In this document: piece after piece, positions 29,039 through 38,594 of the stretch | Layout: each line of letters starts with the position of its first letter | How positions within the stretch are numbered: position 1 is the stretch's first letter | From: Leucobacter chironomi DSM 19883 | GTDB taxonomy: Bacteria; Actinomycetota; Actinomycetes; Actinomycetales; Microbacteriaceae | Assembly (NCBI RefSeq): GCF_000421845.1 | Contig: NZ_ATXU01000002.1 | Location: forward strand, 351,190-415,189 | DNA length: 64,000 nt | Reading direction: 5' to 3' | The notes under the pieces: model-generated | The model's input: the letters and a program-made list of their open reading frames with translations, nothing else | Databases searched by the model: none | Told to the model about the DNA's origin: nothing | Program-made: the position numbers and the translations under genes

Positions 29039-32000
29039 TCAGGGCAGCGGGAATCGCACGTCCTGCTCCGTGTACCCGAAGAACTCGCGCTCGAAGACGG
29101 CACGGGCGCGACGCGAGACTGCGAACCAGCGTTCTTCGAGTTCGAAGGTGCGGCCCCGCGGCAGATCCAGCACGCCGGCGATGCCGTCCAGGTCGGCGCG
29201 ATCGACGGGCAGCGAATCGGATGAGCGGCCGGTCCAGAGCTTCAGCGCGCTGCGCACCCGGCTCGCGAACCGCCAGGAATCGGCCAGGTGCTCGGCATCG
29301 AGCGGATCGAGCAGTTCGAGTTCGCTCGCCGCCGCCAGCGCGCGCAGCGTCGAAACCGTGCGCAGGGCCTCGAACCGCGCCCCCTCGCGCAGCTGCAGCA
29401 GTTGCACCAGCCACTCGACGTCGCTGATGCCGCCGGGGCCGAGCTTGAGATGCCGGCGGGGATCCGCTCCCTGCGGCAGCCGTTCCGCCTCGACGCGGGC
29501 CTTGATGCGCCGCACCTCGCGCACCTCGGTGTCGCCGAAGGCCGCGGGAAAGCGGATCTCATCGGCCAGCGCGATGAAGTCGGCGCCGAGCGCCGGATCG
29601 CCCGCCACCACCCTGGCACGGAGCAGCGCCTGCGCCTCCCACGTGACCGACCATCGCCGGTAGTAGGAGCGGTAGGCGTCGAGGCTGCGGGCGAGCGGCC
29701 CGTTCTTGCCCTCCGGTCGCAGATCGAAGTCGAGGTCGACGGGGAAGCGCGGATCCGAGACGAGCCGACGCAGCTCCGAGATCAGCCGCACCCCCTCGCG
29801 AGAGGCGCGATCCGGAGCCACGCCCTCCGGAGCGCGGAACACCGCGACGACGTCGATGTCGGAGGCGAAGCCCAGCTCTCCCCCGCCGTACCTGCCCATG
29901 CCGATGAGGGCGACTTCGAGCGGGTCGCCCTCCCACTTCGCGGCGGCGTCGAGCCGGATCGCGGTGAGCAGCGCGTCGAGCAGAGCGGTGTGCGCCGCAT
30001 CGAGCCCTGCGGCGACCTCGGCTTCGCCGATGACGCCCGCCACCCTGCCCATGGCCAGCCGCAGCACCTCGCGCCGGTGCACGGTCCGCAGCGCCGCCGC
30101 GGCCGCCTCCGCACCGTCGCGACGCGAGGACAGGGACCGCATCTCCGCGAACAGCTGATCGCGGCTCATCGGCCGCAGCTGATCGTCGCGCTCCAGCCAG
30201 GCCACCGACTCCGGCAGCGACTCCAGCAGTTCGGCGGCGAAGCGCGAGCACGACAGCACCCGGGTCAGCCGCTCGGCGGCCTCCGTGCCGTCGCGCAGCA
30301 GCCGCAGGTACCAGGGAGTCTCGCTGTTGGCCTCGCTCACGCGACGGAACGCGAGCAGGCCGTAGTCTGGGTCGGTGCCGTCGGCGAGCCACTGCAGCAG
30401 CACCGGCATTAGGTTGCGCTGGATCCGCGCCCGCCGCGAGGTGCCGCGGGTGAGCGCGGCGAGGTGCCGCATCGCGCCGTCAGGATCGCGGAACCCGATG
30501 CTGACCAGCCGAGCGCGCGCCTCGTCACTGCCGAGCACGAGTTCTTCCTCCGGCAGCGCGGCGACCGCGCTGAGCAGCGGTGCGTAGAAGATCTTCAGGT
30601 GCAGCTCGCGTACCTCGCGCTTGGTGCGCTCCCAGCGCTGCAGCAGCTCGGTGCCCGTATCGGCGAGGCCTGAGGCGCGGGCGAGCACGCGCAGCGCCTC
30701 ATCGTCGGTGGGCATGATCGCGGTGCGGCGCAGCTCGCGCAGCTGCAGGCGGTGCTCGAGCACGCGCAGGAAGCGGTAGTCGGCCGCCAGCCTGTCGCCG
30801 TCGCCGCGCGCGACGTAGCCGCCGTCGACCAGGGCCCGCAGTGACGGCAGCGTGCCGCGCAGGTGCAGGCGGTCGTCGTACTGACCGTGCACGAGCTGCA
30901 GCAGCTGCACGCTGAACTCGATGTCGCGCAGCCCGCCGGGGCCGAGCTTGAGCTGTACCTCGAGCTCGTCATCGGCGATGTGCTCGGTGACGCGCTGGCG
31001 CATGCGCTGCACCGAGCCCACGAAGTCCTCGCGCGACGAGGACGCCCATACGAGGTCGCGCGTACGCTCCACGAACTCCCCGCCGAGGTCGAGATCGCCG
31101 GCGAGGGGCCGCGCCTTCAGCAGCGCCTGGAACTCCCAGGCCTTCGCCCAGCGCTCATAGTAGCTGAGCATCGAACCGAGCGTGCGCACGAGCGCGCCGT
31201 GGCGTCCCTCGGGGCGGAGGTTGGCGTCGAGCTGCCACAGGGGCGGCTCGAAGGACGGATCGTGGATCCCCCGCATCGTCTCGCTCGCGAGGCGGGTGCC
31301 GACGCGGATCAGCGCGTCGCCGTCGAGCACGTCCTCGTCGGCGCTCGCGACGACGAAGACCACGTCGACGTCGGAGACCACGTTGAGCTCCTCGGCGCCG
31401 CACTTGCCCATCGCGACGACGGCGAGCTGCGCGGCGGCGACGCGCTCGGGTGGGAGCTGGGGGCCGGATCCGCCGGCTACGAGCGTGGCGCGGGCGACGG
31501 CCAGCGACGCCTCGATGGCCGCGCCCGCGAGCGCCGACAGCGAGAGCGCGACCTCTTCGAAGGCATCGCTCGCGTCTCCCGCAGCGCTGCGGCGCAGGTC
31601 GAAGAGCATCAGTTCGGAGAGCAGCTCCCGGTAGCGCACGCGCAGCGCGTTCCAGCCGGCCTCCCCGGAGCGCGCCCGGCCGCCGCCGTCATCGGCGACG
31701 GCGGCGAGCAGCGCGCTGCGCGCCTCGTCGGCGAGGATCACGCGGCCGCCGGAGTCGAGGATCTCGGCGAGCCGCTCCGGGCGCCGGGCGAAGAAGTCGC
31801 CGAGGGCGGGCGAGGCGCCGACGAGCAGGCAGAGCCGGTGCAGCAGCGGGGCGCCGAGTGCGCGCGCGTGCTCGGGGTGGGCGTCAGCGAGGTGCCGGAT
31901 GCGGATCAGCGCGGCGTCGGGATCGGCCGCGCGTGCGAAGGCCTGGAGCAGTTCGCCGACGGGCACGTCGAGTGCTTCGGCCAGGGCCTGCAGCTCGTCG

Positions 32001-32071
32001 CGCGACGAGGAGAGCTCCCTGAAACCGGCGCGCGCCACCTCGGCGAGGCGCAGGACCATCGGCTCGGACAC
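29039..32071 (-). CDS. glnE: Bifunctional glutamine synthetase adenylyltransferase/adenylyl-removing enzyme
   Basis: Covalent regulator of GlnA, 1010 residues, the normal length. Two nucleotidyltransferase domains are present. One, around residues 222-237 (GKCGAEELNVVSDVDVV), is the deadenylylating half; the other, around 725-745 (GRYGGGELGFASDIDVV), is the adenylylating half. Each is followed by a GlnD-PII-type helical segment with LKLGPGGLRDIEF or LKLGPGGISDVEW. It begins GTG thirteen bases after the glnA2 stop, within one transcription unit. Confidence 0.95.
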   Translation of the reverse strand: MSEPMVLRLAEVARAGFRELSSSRDELQALAEALDVPVGELLQAFARAADPDAALIRIRHLADAHPEHARALGAPLLHRLCLLVGASPALGDFFARRPERLAEILDSGGRVILADEARSALLAAVADDGGGRARSGEAGWNALRVRYRELLSELMLFDLRRSAAGDASDAFEEVALSLSALAGAAIEASLAVARATLVAGGSGPQLPPERVAAAQLAVVAMGKCGAEELNVVSDVDVVFVVASADEDVLDGDALIRVGTRLASETMRGIHDPSFEPPLWQLDANLRPEGRHGALVRTLGSMLSYYERWAKAWEFQALLKARPLAGDLDLGGEFVERTRDLVWASSSREDFVGSVQRMRQRVTEHIADDELEVQLKLGPGGLRDIEFSVQLLQLVHGQYDDRLHLRGTLPSLRALVDGGYVARGDGDRLAADYRFLRVLEHRLQLRELRRTAIMPTDDEALRVLARASGLADTGTELLQRWERTKREVRELHLKIFYAPLLSAVAALPEEELVLGSDEARARLVSIGFRDPDGAMRHLAALTRGTSRRARIQRNLMPVLLQWLADGTDPDYGLLAFRRVSEANSETPWYLRLLRDGTEAAERLTRVLSCSRFAAELLESLPESVAWLERDDQLRPMSRDQLFAEMRSLSSRRDGAEAAAAALRTVHRREVLRLAMGRVAGVIGEAEVAAGLDAAHTALLDALLTAIRLDAAAKWEGDPLEVALIGMGRYGGGELGFASDIDVVAVFRAPEGVAPDRASREGVRLISELRRLVSDPRFPVDLDFDLRPEGKNGPLARSLDAYRSYYRRWSVTWEAQALLRARVVAGDPALGADFIALADEIRFPAAFGDTEVREVRRIKARVEAERLPQGADPRRHLKLGPGGISDVEWLVQLLQLREGARFEALRTVSTLRALAAASELELLDPLDAEHLADSWRFASRVRSALKLWTGRSSDSLPVDRADLDGIAGVLDLPRGRTFELEERWFAVSRRARAVFEREFFGYTEQDVRFPLP

Positions 32072-32084
32072 GCTGGCGCGCCCC

Positions 32085-33422
32085 TCAGATCGTGTCGAGC
32101 ATCGAACCGAGCTCGTAGGGCGTGACCTGGGAGCGGTACTCGCTCACCTCGCGCCGCTTGTCTCGGATGAGGTACGCGAACACCTGCTCCCCGAGCGTCT
32201 CGGCGACGAGCTCGGAGCGCTCCATCACCGCGAGGGCGTGGTCGAGGCTCGTAGGAAGGGGGTCGAAGCCCATGGCCCGACGTTCACCGTCGCTGAGCGC
32301 CCAGACGTTGTTCTCGGCCTCCGGGGGCAGCTCGTACTCGTCGCGGATCCCCTTGAGGCCCGCGGCGAGCAGCACCGAGAAGCCGAGGTAGGGGTTCACC
32401 GCGCTGTCCATGCCGCGATACTCGACGCGCGCGGCGCCGCCCTTGCCCGGCTTGTACATCGGCACGCGCACGAGTGCCGAGCGGTTGTTGTGGCCCCAAC
32501 TCACGAAGGAGGGGGCCTCGTCACCGCCCCAGAGGCGTTTGTAGGAGTTGATGAACTGGTTGGTGACGGCGGTGATCTCGGGCGCGTGGCGCAGCAGACC
32601 GGCGACGAAGCGGCGGCCCGTCTGAGAGAGCTGGTAGAGGGCGCCGGGATCGTAGAAGGCGTTGGCGTCGCCCTCGAAGAGCGAGAGGTGGGTGTGCATC
32701 CCGGAGCCGGGGTGCCCGACGAGCGGCTTCGGCATGAAGGTGGCGTGCACGCCCTGCGCGATCGCGACCTCCTTCACGACGGTGCGGAAGGTCATGATGT
32801 TGTCGGCCATGGTGAGCGCGTCGGCGTAGCGCAGATCGATCTCGTTCTGGCCGGGGCCCGCCTCGTGGTGGCTGAACTCGACCGAGATGCCGAGCTCTTC
32901 GAGCATCGCGACGCTCTCGCGGCGGAAGTCGTGGGCGGTGCCGCCGGGCACGTTGTCGAAGTAGCCCGCGCGGTCGACCGGGATCGGCCCCTCAGGGCCG
33001 TACTCCGCCGACTTCAGCAGGTAGAACTCGATCTCGGGGTGGGTGTAGAAGGTGAATCCCTGCTCGGCCGCCTGAGCGAGGGTGCGCTTGAGCACGTTGC
33101 GGGGGTCGGCGACCGCGGGCTCGCCGTTGGGGGTGCGGATGTCGCAGAACATGCGTGCGGTCGGCGCCGACATGCTGCGCCACGGCAGCAGCTGGAAGGT
33201 GGAGGGATCCGGCACCGCGAGCAGATCGGACTCGTAGGCGCGTGTGAGCCCCTCGATGGCCGAGCCGTCGAAGCCGATGCCCTCGCTGAACGCGCCCTCG
33301 ACCTCGGCCGGGGCGAGCGCCACCGATTTCAACGTGCCGGAGACGTCGCTGAACCAGAGCCGGACGAATTTGACGCCCCGCTCCTCGATGGTGCGAAGAA
33401 CAAAATCGCGCTGCTTGCTCAC
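32085..33422 (-). CDS. glnA2: GlnA2-type glutamine synthetase homologue
   Basis: Second GSI-fold enzyme, 445 residues, located directly before glnE as in mycobacteria and Streptomyces. FDGSAIEGL, PEIEFYLL, GSGMHTHLSLF and NRSALVRVP give the GS active-site framework. Streptomyces GlnA2/GlnA3 homologues ligate glutamate to polyamines, so glutamine synthesis is not assured. GTG at 33422 (VSKQRDFVLRTIEERG) is chosen: GGAG lies five bases upstream and this N-terminus matches the family. The GTG at 33437 lacks a ribosome site. Confidence 0.9.
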   Translation of the reverse strand: MSKQRDFVLRTIEERGVKFVRLWFSDVSGTLKSVALAPAEVEGAFSEGIGFDGSAIEGLTRAYESDLLAVPDPSTFQLLPWRSMSAPTARMFCDIRTPNGEPAVADPRNVLKRTLAQAAEQGFTFYTHPEIEFYLLKSAEYGPEGPIPVDRAGYFDNVPGGTAHDFRRESVAMLEELGISVEFSHHEAGPGQNEIDLRYADALTMADNIMTFRTVVKEVAIAQGVHATFMPKPLVGHPGSGMHTHLSLFEGDANAFYDPGALYQLSQTGRRFVAGLLRHAPEITAVTNQFINSYKRLWGGDEAPSFVSWGHNNRSALVRVPMYKPGKGGAARVEYRGMDSAVNPYLGFSVLLAAGLKGIRDEYELPPEAENNVWALSDGERRAMGFDPLPTSLDHALAVMERSELVAETLGEQVFAYLIRDKRREVSEYRSQVTPYELGSMLDTI

Positions 33423-33508
33423 GCCGGCTCCGTTCACTCAGTTGACGGTCATGGCCAGACTAGCGCGCCCCTGTGACATCCGTGTTTCGCGAAGCCGGGG
33501 GCGTCCGC

Positions 33509-33718
33509 TCAGGAGTCCTCCCTGGCGTCTTCCTCGGCCCACTCCCGGGCGCGCTCCTGCAGCTTGGCGGGGCCGTTCTCGGCTTCCTCCCGCGTCTTGA
33601 AGGGTCCGATCCGATCGATCCCGAGCGACTGCGGCCCCTCCTCGACCTGGCCGGTGCGCGTGTTGTACCAGTAGCTCGTCTCGGAGTCGTCGACTCCCCA
33701 GTCCTGCTTGCTCATCAT
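33509..33718 (-). CDS. Short SPOR-like hypothetical protein
   Basis: Protein of 69 residues with the pattern SYWYNTRTGQVEEG followed by IDRIGPFKTREEAENGPAKL, a single SPOR-like beta-alpha-beta unit seen as a stand-alone small protein in Microbacteriaceae. No signal peptide, so cytosolic. AGGAAG precedes two adjacent ATG codons (33718 and 33715); either may be used. Function unknown. Confidence 0.75.
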   Translation of the reverse strand: MMSKQDWGVDDSETSYWYNTRTGQVEEGPQSLGIDRIGPFKTREEAENGPAKLQERAREWAEEDAREDS

Positions 33719-33805
33719 GACTTCCTCGGTCAGCGCGGATCGCGCGGTATTCGGCGCCCGGCGGCTCCGGGACGTTCCGAACCCGGAAGCACCGGGCTCA
33801 CTTCA

Positions 33806-33811
33806 TAGACT
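33806..33811 (+). promoter_or_regulatory. -10 box for a leaderless map transcript
   Basis: TAGACT ends six bases before the ATG at 33818; no Shine-Dalgarno sequence. Confidence 0.6.
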
Positions 33812-33817
33812 AGAGGC

Positions 33818-34687
33818 ATGCCCTTCGACGCACACGGTCATCTGATCCCGGGTTCTGCCCCGCAGTCGCTCGCGGTCCCCCCGCACATCGCGCGCCCGCC
33901 CTACGTGGGTCTCACCGCGCCGCCCGCATACACGGGCGACAACACCTACACCGAAGCCGAGATCGAGCGCATCCGCGCGGCCGGCCGGATCGCCTCGGGC
34001 GCCCTCGACGCGGTGGGCGCGGCGGTGCGCCCCGGCATCACCACCGCCGAGCTCGACCGGATCGCGCACGAGTACGTCGTCTCGCGCGGCGCCTACCCGT
34101 CGACGCTCGGCTACCGCGGCTACCCGTCCTCGTCGTGCACCTCCGTCAACGAGGTCATCTGCCACGGCATCCCCGACGACACCGTGCTGCGCGAGGGCGA
34201 CCTCGTAAACGTCGACGTCACCGCCTATCTCGACGGCTTCCACGGCGACACCAACCGCACCTTCCGCGTCGGCCGAGTCGCCGAAGACGTCGAGCTGCTC
34301 ATCGAGCGCACGCACGAGGCGATGATGCGCGGCATCAGGGCGGCGAAGCCCGGACGGCAGGTGAACGTGATCGGGCGGGTCATCGAGACCTACGCGAAGC
34401 GCTTCGGCTACGGCGTCGTGCGCGACTTCACCGGGCACGGCGTCGGCTCGTCGTTCCACTCCGGGCTCATCATCCCCCACTACGACTCCGCACCCGCCTA
34501 CGCCGACGTCATCAAGCCGAACATGGTGTTCACCGTCGAGCCGATGCTCACCCTCGGCTCGCACGAGTGGGATCAGTGGGACGACGGCTGGACGGTCACC
34601 ACGCGCGACAAGAGCATCACCGCGCAATTCGAGCATACGATCGTGGTGCGCGAGGACGGCTTCGAGCTGCTCACCGTCTCGGAGTGA
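33818..34687 (+). CDS. map: Methionine aminopeptidase type I
   Basis: Removes N-terminal methionine from nascent proteins, 289 residues. An N-terminal extension of about 45 residues with the Pro-rich VPPHIARPPYVG segment is typical of actinobacterial MapB-like enzymes. Metal ligands are visible in NVDVTAYLDGF, GDTNRTF, FTGHGVG, FTVEPM and QFEHT. Transcribed toward the convergent RNase P RNA gene. Start appears leaderless. Confidence 0.95.
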   Translation: MPFDAHGHLIPGSAPQSLAVPPHIARPPYVGLTAPPAYTGDNTYTEAEIERIRAAGRIASGALDAVGAAVRPGITTAELDRIAHEYVVSRGAYPSTLGYRGYPSSSCTSVNEVICHGIPDDTVLREGDLVNVDVTAYLDGFHGDTNRTFRVGRVAEDVELLIERTHEAMMRGIRAAKPGRQVNVIGRVIETYAKRFGYGVVRDFTGHGVGSSFHSGLIIPHYDSAPAYADVIKPNMVFTVEPMLTLGSHEWDQWDDGWTVTTRDKSITAQFEHTIVVREDGFELLTVSE

Positions 34688-34764
34688 GACGGCGGCGCCA
34701 CGCGCAGTCGACCGCATGCCGACGCTGCCGAGGTGGCGCGCACGGCGGGCGCCGGAGCTTGTGA

Positions 34765-35148
34765 AGGGGAACGGGCCGGCTGTACGCCGGGTTCTGTCCC
34801 GGCCGACGAAGCGGCCGGTGACGGTCATCTCTCTCGGGGCACTGTTGCCAGTACCCTCTAGCGGCCTACCCGCAGACTCGGCGAGGAGCGTCAACGTCTG
34901 CTGTCTGGCCTTGCTGCGAACGAGGTTTGCCTGGCCGCCCGTGTCGCCACGGACGCCGGTGGTCTCTTACACCACCCTTTCACCCGTGCCTCCCGGCTCG
35001 CACCGGGAGGTCGGTCTGCTCTCTGTTGCACTTTCTCGCGGGTTGCCCCGGGTGGGTGTTACCCACCGTTCTCCTCTGTGCAGCCCGGACGTTCCTCGGC
35101 GCGAGCGCCGAAGCGCCGCGACGCGACCGTCCGCCGGCCCGTTCCGGC
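34765..35148 (-). ncRNA. rnpB: RNase P RNA (bacterial type A)
   Basis: Catalytic RNA of RNase P, maturing tRNA 5' ends. Read on the minus strand it carries the conserved blocks GAGGAACGTCCGGGCT, GGTGAAAGGGTGGTGTAAGAG, GGCAAACCTCGT and AGAGAGATGACCGTC-like P4 sequences, and ACAGAACCCGGCGTACAG near the 3' end. The 5' end GGAACGGGCCGG pairs with the 3' CCGGCCCGTTC, closing P1. Ends are estimated to within a few bases. The sequence GGAGAACGGTGGGTAAC identifies the CR-II/III area. Confidence 0.93.
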
Positions 35149-35155
35149 GATAAGT

Positions 35156-35884
35156 CTACTCCCCCTCGACCCGCACGAGGATCGCACCCGTGCCGGGGCA
35201 GAAGACCAGCTCGTCGGGTGCGGCTGAGCGGATGTCGCTGAGCTCGGCCGGGGTGAGCGACATGTTGCTCGCCTCTGAAACGGTGCCGCGCAGCCGGGCG
35301 GCGCCGATCCCGAGGCGGCCGCGCAACTCCTCGTAGAGATCGAGCAGATCGCGCTGCAACTCGGCCGCGAGCCCGGCCCGTTCGGCGGTGTGCGTCGCGA
35401 GGTCGCGGTCGATGCGCTGCTCGGCCTCCGCGATCTTGGCGCGGATTGCGGCGCGTCGCTCGTCCACGCCCGCGAGCACCTGCTCCGCGGCCGAGAACTC
35501 GGCCTGAGCGCGCTCCTGCACCTCCATGATTTCGAGTTCGCGATCCTCGAGCTCGCCCTGCCGCCGCGCGAGGGTGTCGAGTTCGTGCTGCAGCGCCTGC
35601 GCCTCCTTCGGCGAGGTGCTCACCGCGATCAGCTGCTCGTCGCGCTCGCGGCGCTGCCGCACCAGCTGCACATCGGCCTCGATGCGCGAGATCTCGGCGT
35701 TCTGCGCGTCGAGATCGCGCTGCGCCGCCATGAAGCGGTTCCTGGCCTCGCCGGCCTCGCCGCTCTGCCCCTCGAGCTCGGCTCGCTCGGGCAGCGTGCT
35801 GCGCTTGCGGCGCAGCCGGGCGATCGTCGTGTCGAGATCTTGCAGGTCGAGCAGCAGCTGCTGCTGGCGAGGGCTGGCTTTCAT
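35156..35884 (-). CDS. CdsZ/zf-RING_7-type coiled-coil protein with degenerate zinc ribbon
   Basis: Protein of 242 residues. About residues 1-180 form a long antiparallel coiled coil (KASPRQQQLLLDLQDLDTT, then heptads). The C-terminal zinc ribbon normally has four cysteines as two CxxC pairs. Here the first pair is replaced by RGTVSEAS and the second reads FCPGTGAILVR, leaving one cysteine. Relatives sit beside the NIF3-like gene in many actinobacteria, as here. TAGGCT (35896-35891) six bases before the ATG suggests a leaderless message. Function is not established. Confidence 0.85.
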   Translation of the reverse strand: MKASPRQQQLLLDLQDLDTTIARLRRKRSTLPERAELEGQSGEAGEARNRFMAAQRDLDAQNAEISRIEADVQLVRQRRERDEQLIAVSTSPKEAQALQHELDTLARRQGELEDRELEIMEVQERAQAEFSAAEQVLAGVDERRAAIRAKIAEAEQRIDRDLATHTAERAGLAAELQRDLLDLYEELRGRLGIGAARLRGTVSEASNMSLTPAELSDIRSAAPDELVFCPGTGAILVRVEGE

Positions 35885-36016
35885 GGGTCCAGCCTACCGG
35901 GGCTGCGCCCGCAGACGTTTCCGCGGATCACACCGATGTCTCGGAGCGAGACCCGCGCTTCGATCCGAAACAACGGCCCGCTCCGAAGCATCAGCACGAA
36001 CCACAAGACCTGCCGG

Positions 36017-36865
36017 TCAGTTCGCAGACCCCCCGACGGCGAAGCTCCACGGATCGGTGCGACGACGGCTCACCGTGAACTCGACGCCGGGCAGCCGGGC
36101 CGACAGCCGCTCGGCGGCGCCGTCGAGCCAGAGCGACTCGCTGGCCCAGTGGGCGACATCGACGAGAGCCGGACCATAGGCCGCGAGCGACTGCTCCAGC
36201 GACTCCTGCGCGGGATGATGGCGCAGATCCGAGGTGAGGTAGACGTCGGCGCCGCGTACGACCGGATGGTCGAGCAGACTGTCGCCCGCGCCGCCGAGCA
36301 GCGCGATCCGCCGCACCCTCCGATCGGCATCCCCGGCGACGCGCACCCCGCCGATCGTGGCGGGCAGGATCCCGGCAACCCGCTCGGCGAACTCGCGCAG
36401 CGAGACCGCCTCGGCGAGCTCCCCGACGCGTCCCACGCCGAACACCTCGCCGGCGCGCGGGCTCTCCGCCGGCACGATCGCCTCGGCCGAGATCAGCCCC
36501 AGCCGCTCGGCGAGCACGGCGGAGACCCCGCCCTCGGGCTGATCCGCGTTCGTGTGGGCGGCGAGCAGGGCGCAGCCGCCGCGGATGAGCCGAGCGAGCA
36601 GCGCACCCTTCGACGTGTCCTCGGCGATCGAGTGCACCCCGCGCAGCAGGAGCGGGTGGTGCGTGAGCAGCGCGTCCGCGTCCAGTTCGAGCGCCTCGTC
36701 GACCGTCGCCGCGACGGCGTCGACCGCCAGCAGCACCCGCCGCAGCGGCGCGTCGCCCGCGCCCGAGACGAGGCCCACGCGATCCCAGCCCTCAGCCGTG
36801 GCGGCCGGCCAGAACTCCTCGGCGATCCGCTGCAGATCACGGAGCGTGCTGAATTCTGATGACAC
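36017..36865 (-). CDS. NIF3-like dinuclear metal-binding protein (DUF34/YbgI family)
   Basis: Soluble hexameric metal-centre protein of 282 residues, with the ligands in LLTHHPLLL, LLAAHTNAD and DVAHWASESLW, and the TSDLRHHPA segment. The family has been linked to GTP cyclohydrolase-like folds and to metal or NAD-repair roles, none certain. GTG at 36865 has AGGAGG overlapping the end of metI, which it follows by three bases. It is therefore the last gene of the metQNI transcript. Confidence 0.9.
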   Translation of the reverse strand: MSSEFSTLRDLQRIAEEFWPAATAEGWDRVGLVSGAGDAPLRRVLLAVDAVAATVDEALELDADALLTHHPLLLRGVHSIAEDTSKGALLARLIRGGCALLAAHTNADQPEGGVSAVLAERLGLISAEAIVPAESPRAGEVFGVGRVGELAEAVSLREFAERVAGILPATIGGVRVAGDADRRVRRIALLGGAGDSLLDHPVVRGADVYLTSDLRHHPAQESLEQSLAAYGPALVDVAHWASESLWLDGAAERLSARLPGVEFTVSRRRTDPWSFAVGGSAN

Positions 36866-36868
36866 GGG

Positions 36869-37534
36869 CTACCTCCTGAGCAACTTGCGCGAGATGACAT
36901 TGCCGAGCAGCTGCACCAGCTGCACGATGGCGATGATGATGAGCACCGCCGCCCACGTCACCCACGGGTTGAACTGCCGGTAGCCGTACTGCAGGGCGAG
37001 GTTTCCGAGACCGCCGCCGCCGATCACGCCGGCCATCGCGGTCATGTCGACCACGGCGATGAACGCGAAGGTGTAGCCGAGCACCACGGGGCCGAGGCCC
37101 TCGGGAATGAGCACTGTGAGGATCGTGCGCACCGGGCCGGCGCCCATCGCCCGAGACGCCTCGATCACTCCGGGCGGCACGGTGAGCAGGTTCTGCTCGA
37201 CGAGGCGGGCGATGCCGAAGGTCGCGGCGAAGACGAGCACGAAGATCAGGGCGCGGTCGCCGATACCGGTGCCCACGGCGAGGCGCGCGAGCGGCTGGAT
37301 CGCCGCGATGAGGATCACGAACGGGATCGGCCGGAAGAAGTTCACGAGGAAGTTCAGGATCCAGTACAGGGCCCGGTTCTGCAGGATGCCGCCCTGCCGG
37401 GAGACCGTCAGCAGCACGCCGATCACGAGACCCAGCACGCCGCCGATGCCCATCGCGAACACGACGTAGACGAGCGTCTGGATCGTCGCCTCGAGGAACT
37501 TGCCGTTCGCGAGCAGCTCGATGAGCTTGTCCAT
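36869..37534 (-). CDS. metI: Methionine ABC transporter permease
   Basis: Membrane subunit of the D/L-methionine importer, 221 residues with five or six helices. The cytoplasmic EAA loop reads VIEASRAMGAGPVRTILTVL, the coupling contact with MetN. The PIPFVILIAAIQPLARLAVGT region is typical of MetI. Its ATG overlaps the metN stop by one base (TGATG). Confidence 0.95.
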   Translation of the reverse strand: MDKLIELLANGKFLEATIQTLVYVVFAMGIGGVLGLVIGVLLTVSRQGGILQNRALYWILNFLVNFFRPIPFVILIAAIQPLARLAVGTGIGDRALIFVLVFAATFGIARLVEQNLLTVPPGVIEASRAMGAGPVRTILTVLIPEGLGPVVLGYTFAFIAVVDMTAMAGVIGGGGLGNLALQYGYRQFNPWVTWAAVLIIIAIVQLVQLLGNVISRKLLRR

Positions 37535-38562
37535 CAGACCAGCACCTCCAGGTCGGTCTCCTGCGCGAGCGCCGCGATCGCGTGCTCGACGCGCAGCTCG
37601 TCGCCGATGAGTTCGAGGGTGAGCTTGCCGAAGCTGCGGCCGCCCACATCGGTGACGCCGCCGTGCACGATGCTGACGCCGATGCCGCGCTCGGCGAGCG
37701 TGCGGAACACGACGGGCTGATCCACATCGCCGTCGCGGAAGGTGAGGGTCACGAGTCGGCCGCGATGGCGTTCGCGCAGCTGCTCGAGGTGCTCCGCCTG
37801 GGGCTCGGTCGGCAGCGCGCTCGAGACGAAGCGTCTCGTGGTGGCGCTCTGCGGGCTCGAGAAGACGTCGAAGACGCCGCCCTGCTCGACGGCGCGGCCG
37901 CCGTCCATCACGGTGACGCGGTCGGCGATCTCGCGCACGACCTCCATCTCGTGGGTGATGAGGACGATCGTGATCCCGAACTCCTGGTTGACGCGCTTCA
38001 GCAGCGCGAGCACCTCCTGCGAGGTCTGCGGATCGAGCGCGCTCGTCGCCTCATCGGCGAGCAGCACGCCCGGGTTCGTGGCGAGGGCGCGGGCGATGCC
38101 CACGCGCTGCTTCTGTCCGCCCGAGAGCTGATCGGTGTAGGCGTCGGCCTTGTCGGCGAGACCCACGAAGTCGAGCAGTTCGGCCACGCGCCGCTTGCGC
38201 TCAGCCGGCGCGACGCCTGCCACCACGAGCGGGTACTCGACGTTCTTCGAGACCCGCTTCGAGTGGAACAGGTTGAACTGCTGGAAGATCATGCCGATGC
38301 GGCCGCGCACGGCCCGCAGCTTCGCCTCGGGGAGGCTGGTGATCTCGTCGTCGCCCACGAGGATGCGCCCCGAGCTCGCCTGCTCGAGCCCGTTGACGAG
38401 CCGCAGCAGCGTGCTCTTGCCGGCGCCGGAGTAGCCGATGATCGCGTGGATCTCGCCGGAGGCGACGTCGATGGAGACGTCTTCGACGGCGACCACGGGT
38501 GCGGCCCCCCTGCCTCGGCCGGGGTAGCGCTTCGAGACGCCGATCATCTGGACACGCGTCAT
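37534..38562 (-). CDS. metN: Methionine ABC transporter ATP-binding protein
   Basis: ATPase of the methionine importer, 342 residues. Walker A is GYSGAGKST at residues 43-51, the signature LSGGQKQRV is near residue 145, Walker B ends VLLADEATSALD, and the H-loop is LITHEMEVV. The C-terminal NIL/ACT-like domain (about residues 255-335, LTFRDGDVDQPVVFRTLAER) is the methionine sensor that gives trans-inhibition in characterised MetN. A hairpin lies between it and metQ. Confidence 0.96.
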   Translation of the reverse strand: MTRVQMIGVSKRYPGRGRGAAPVVAVEDVSIDVASGEIHAIIGYSGAGKSTLLRLVNGLEQASSGRILVGDDEITSLPEAKLRAVRGRIGMIFQQFNLFHSKRVSKNVEYPLVVAGVAPAERKRRVAELLDFVGLADKADAYTDQLSGGQKQRVGIARALATNPGVLLADEATSALDPQTSQEVLALLKRVNQEFGITIVLITHEMEVVREIADRVTVMDGGRAVEQGGVFDVFSSPQSATTRRFVSSALPTEPQAEHLEQLRERHRGRLVTLTFRDGDVDQPVVFRTLAERGIGVSIVHGGVTDVGGRSFGKLTLELIGDELRVEHAIAALAQETDLEVLV

Positions 38563-38594
38563 GCGCGGTCTCCCTCCTGCTCGCTGCGGATGCG

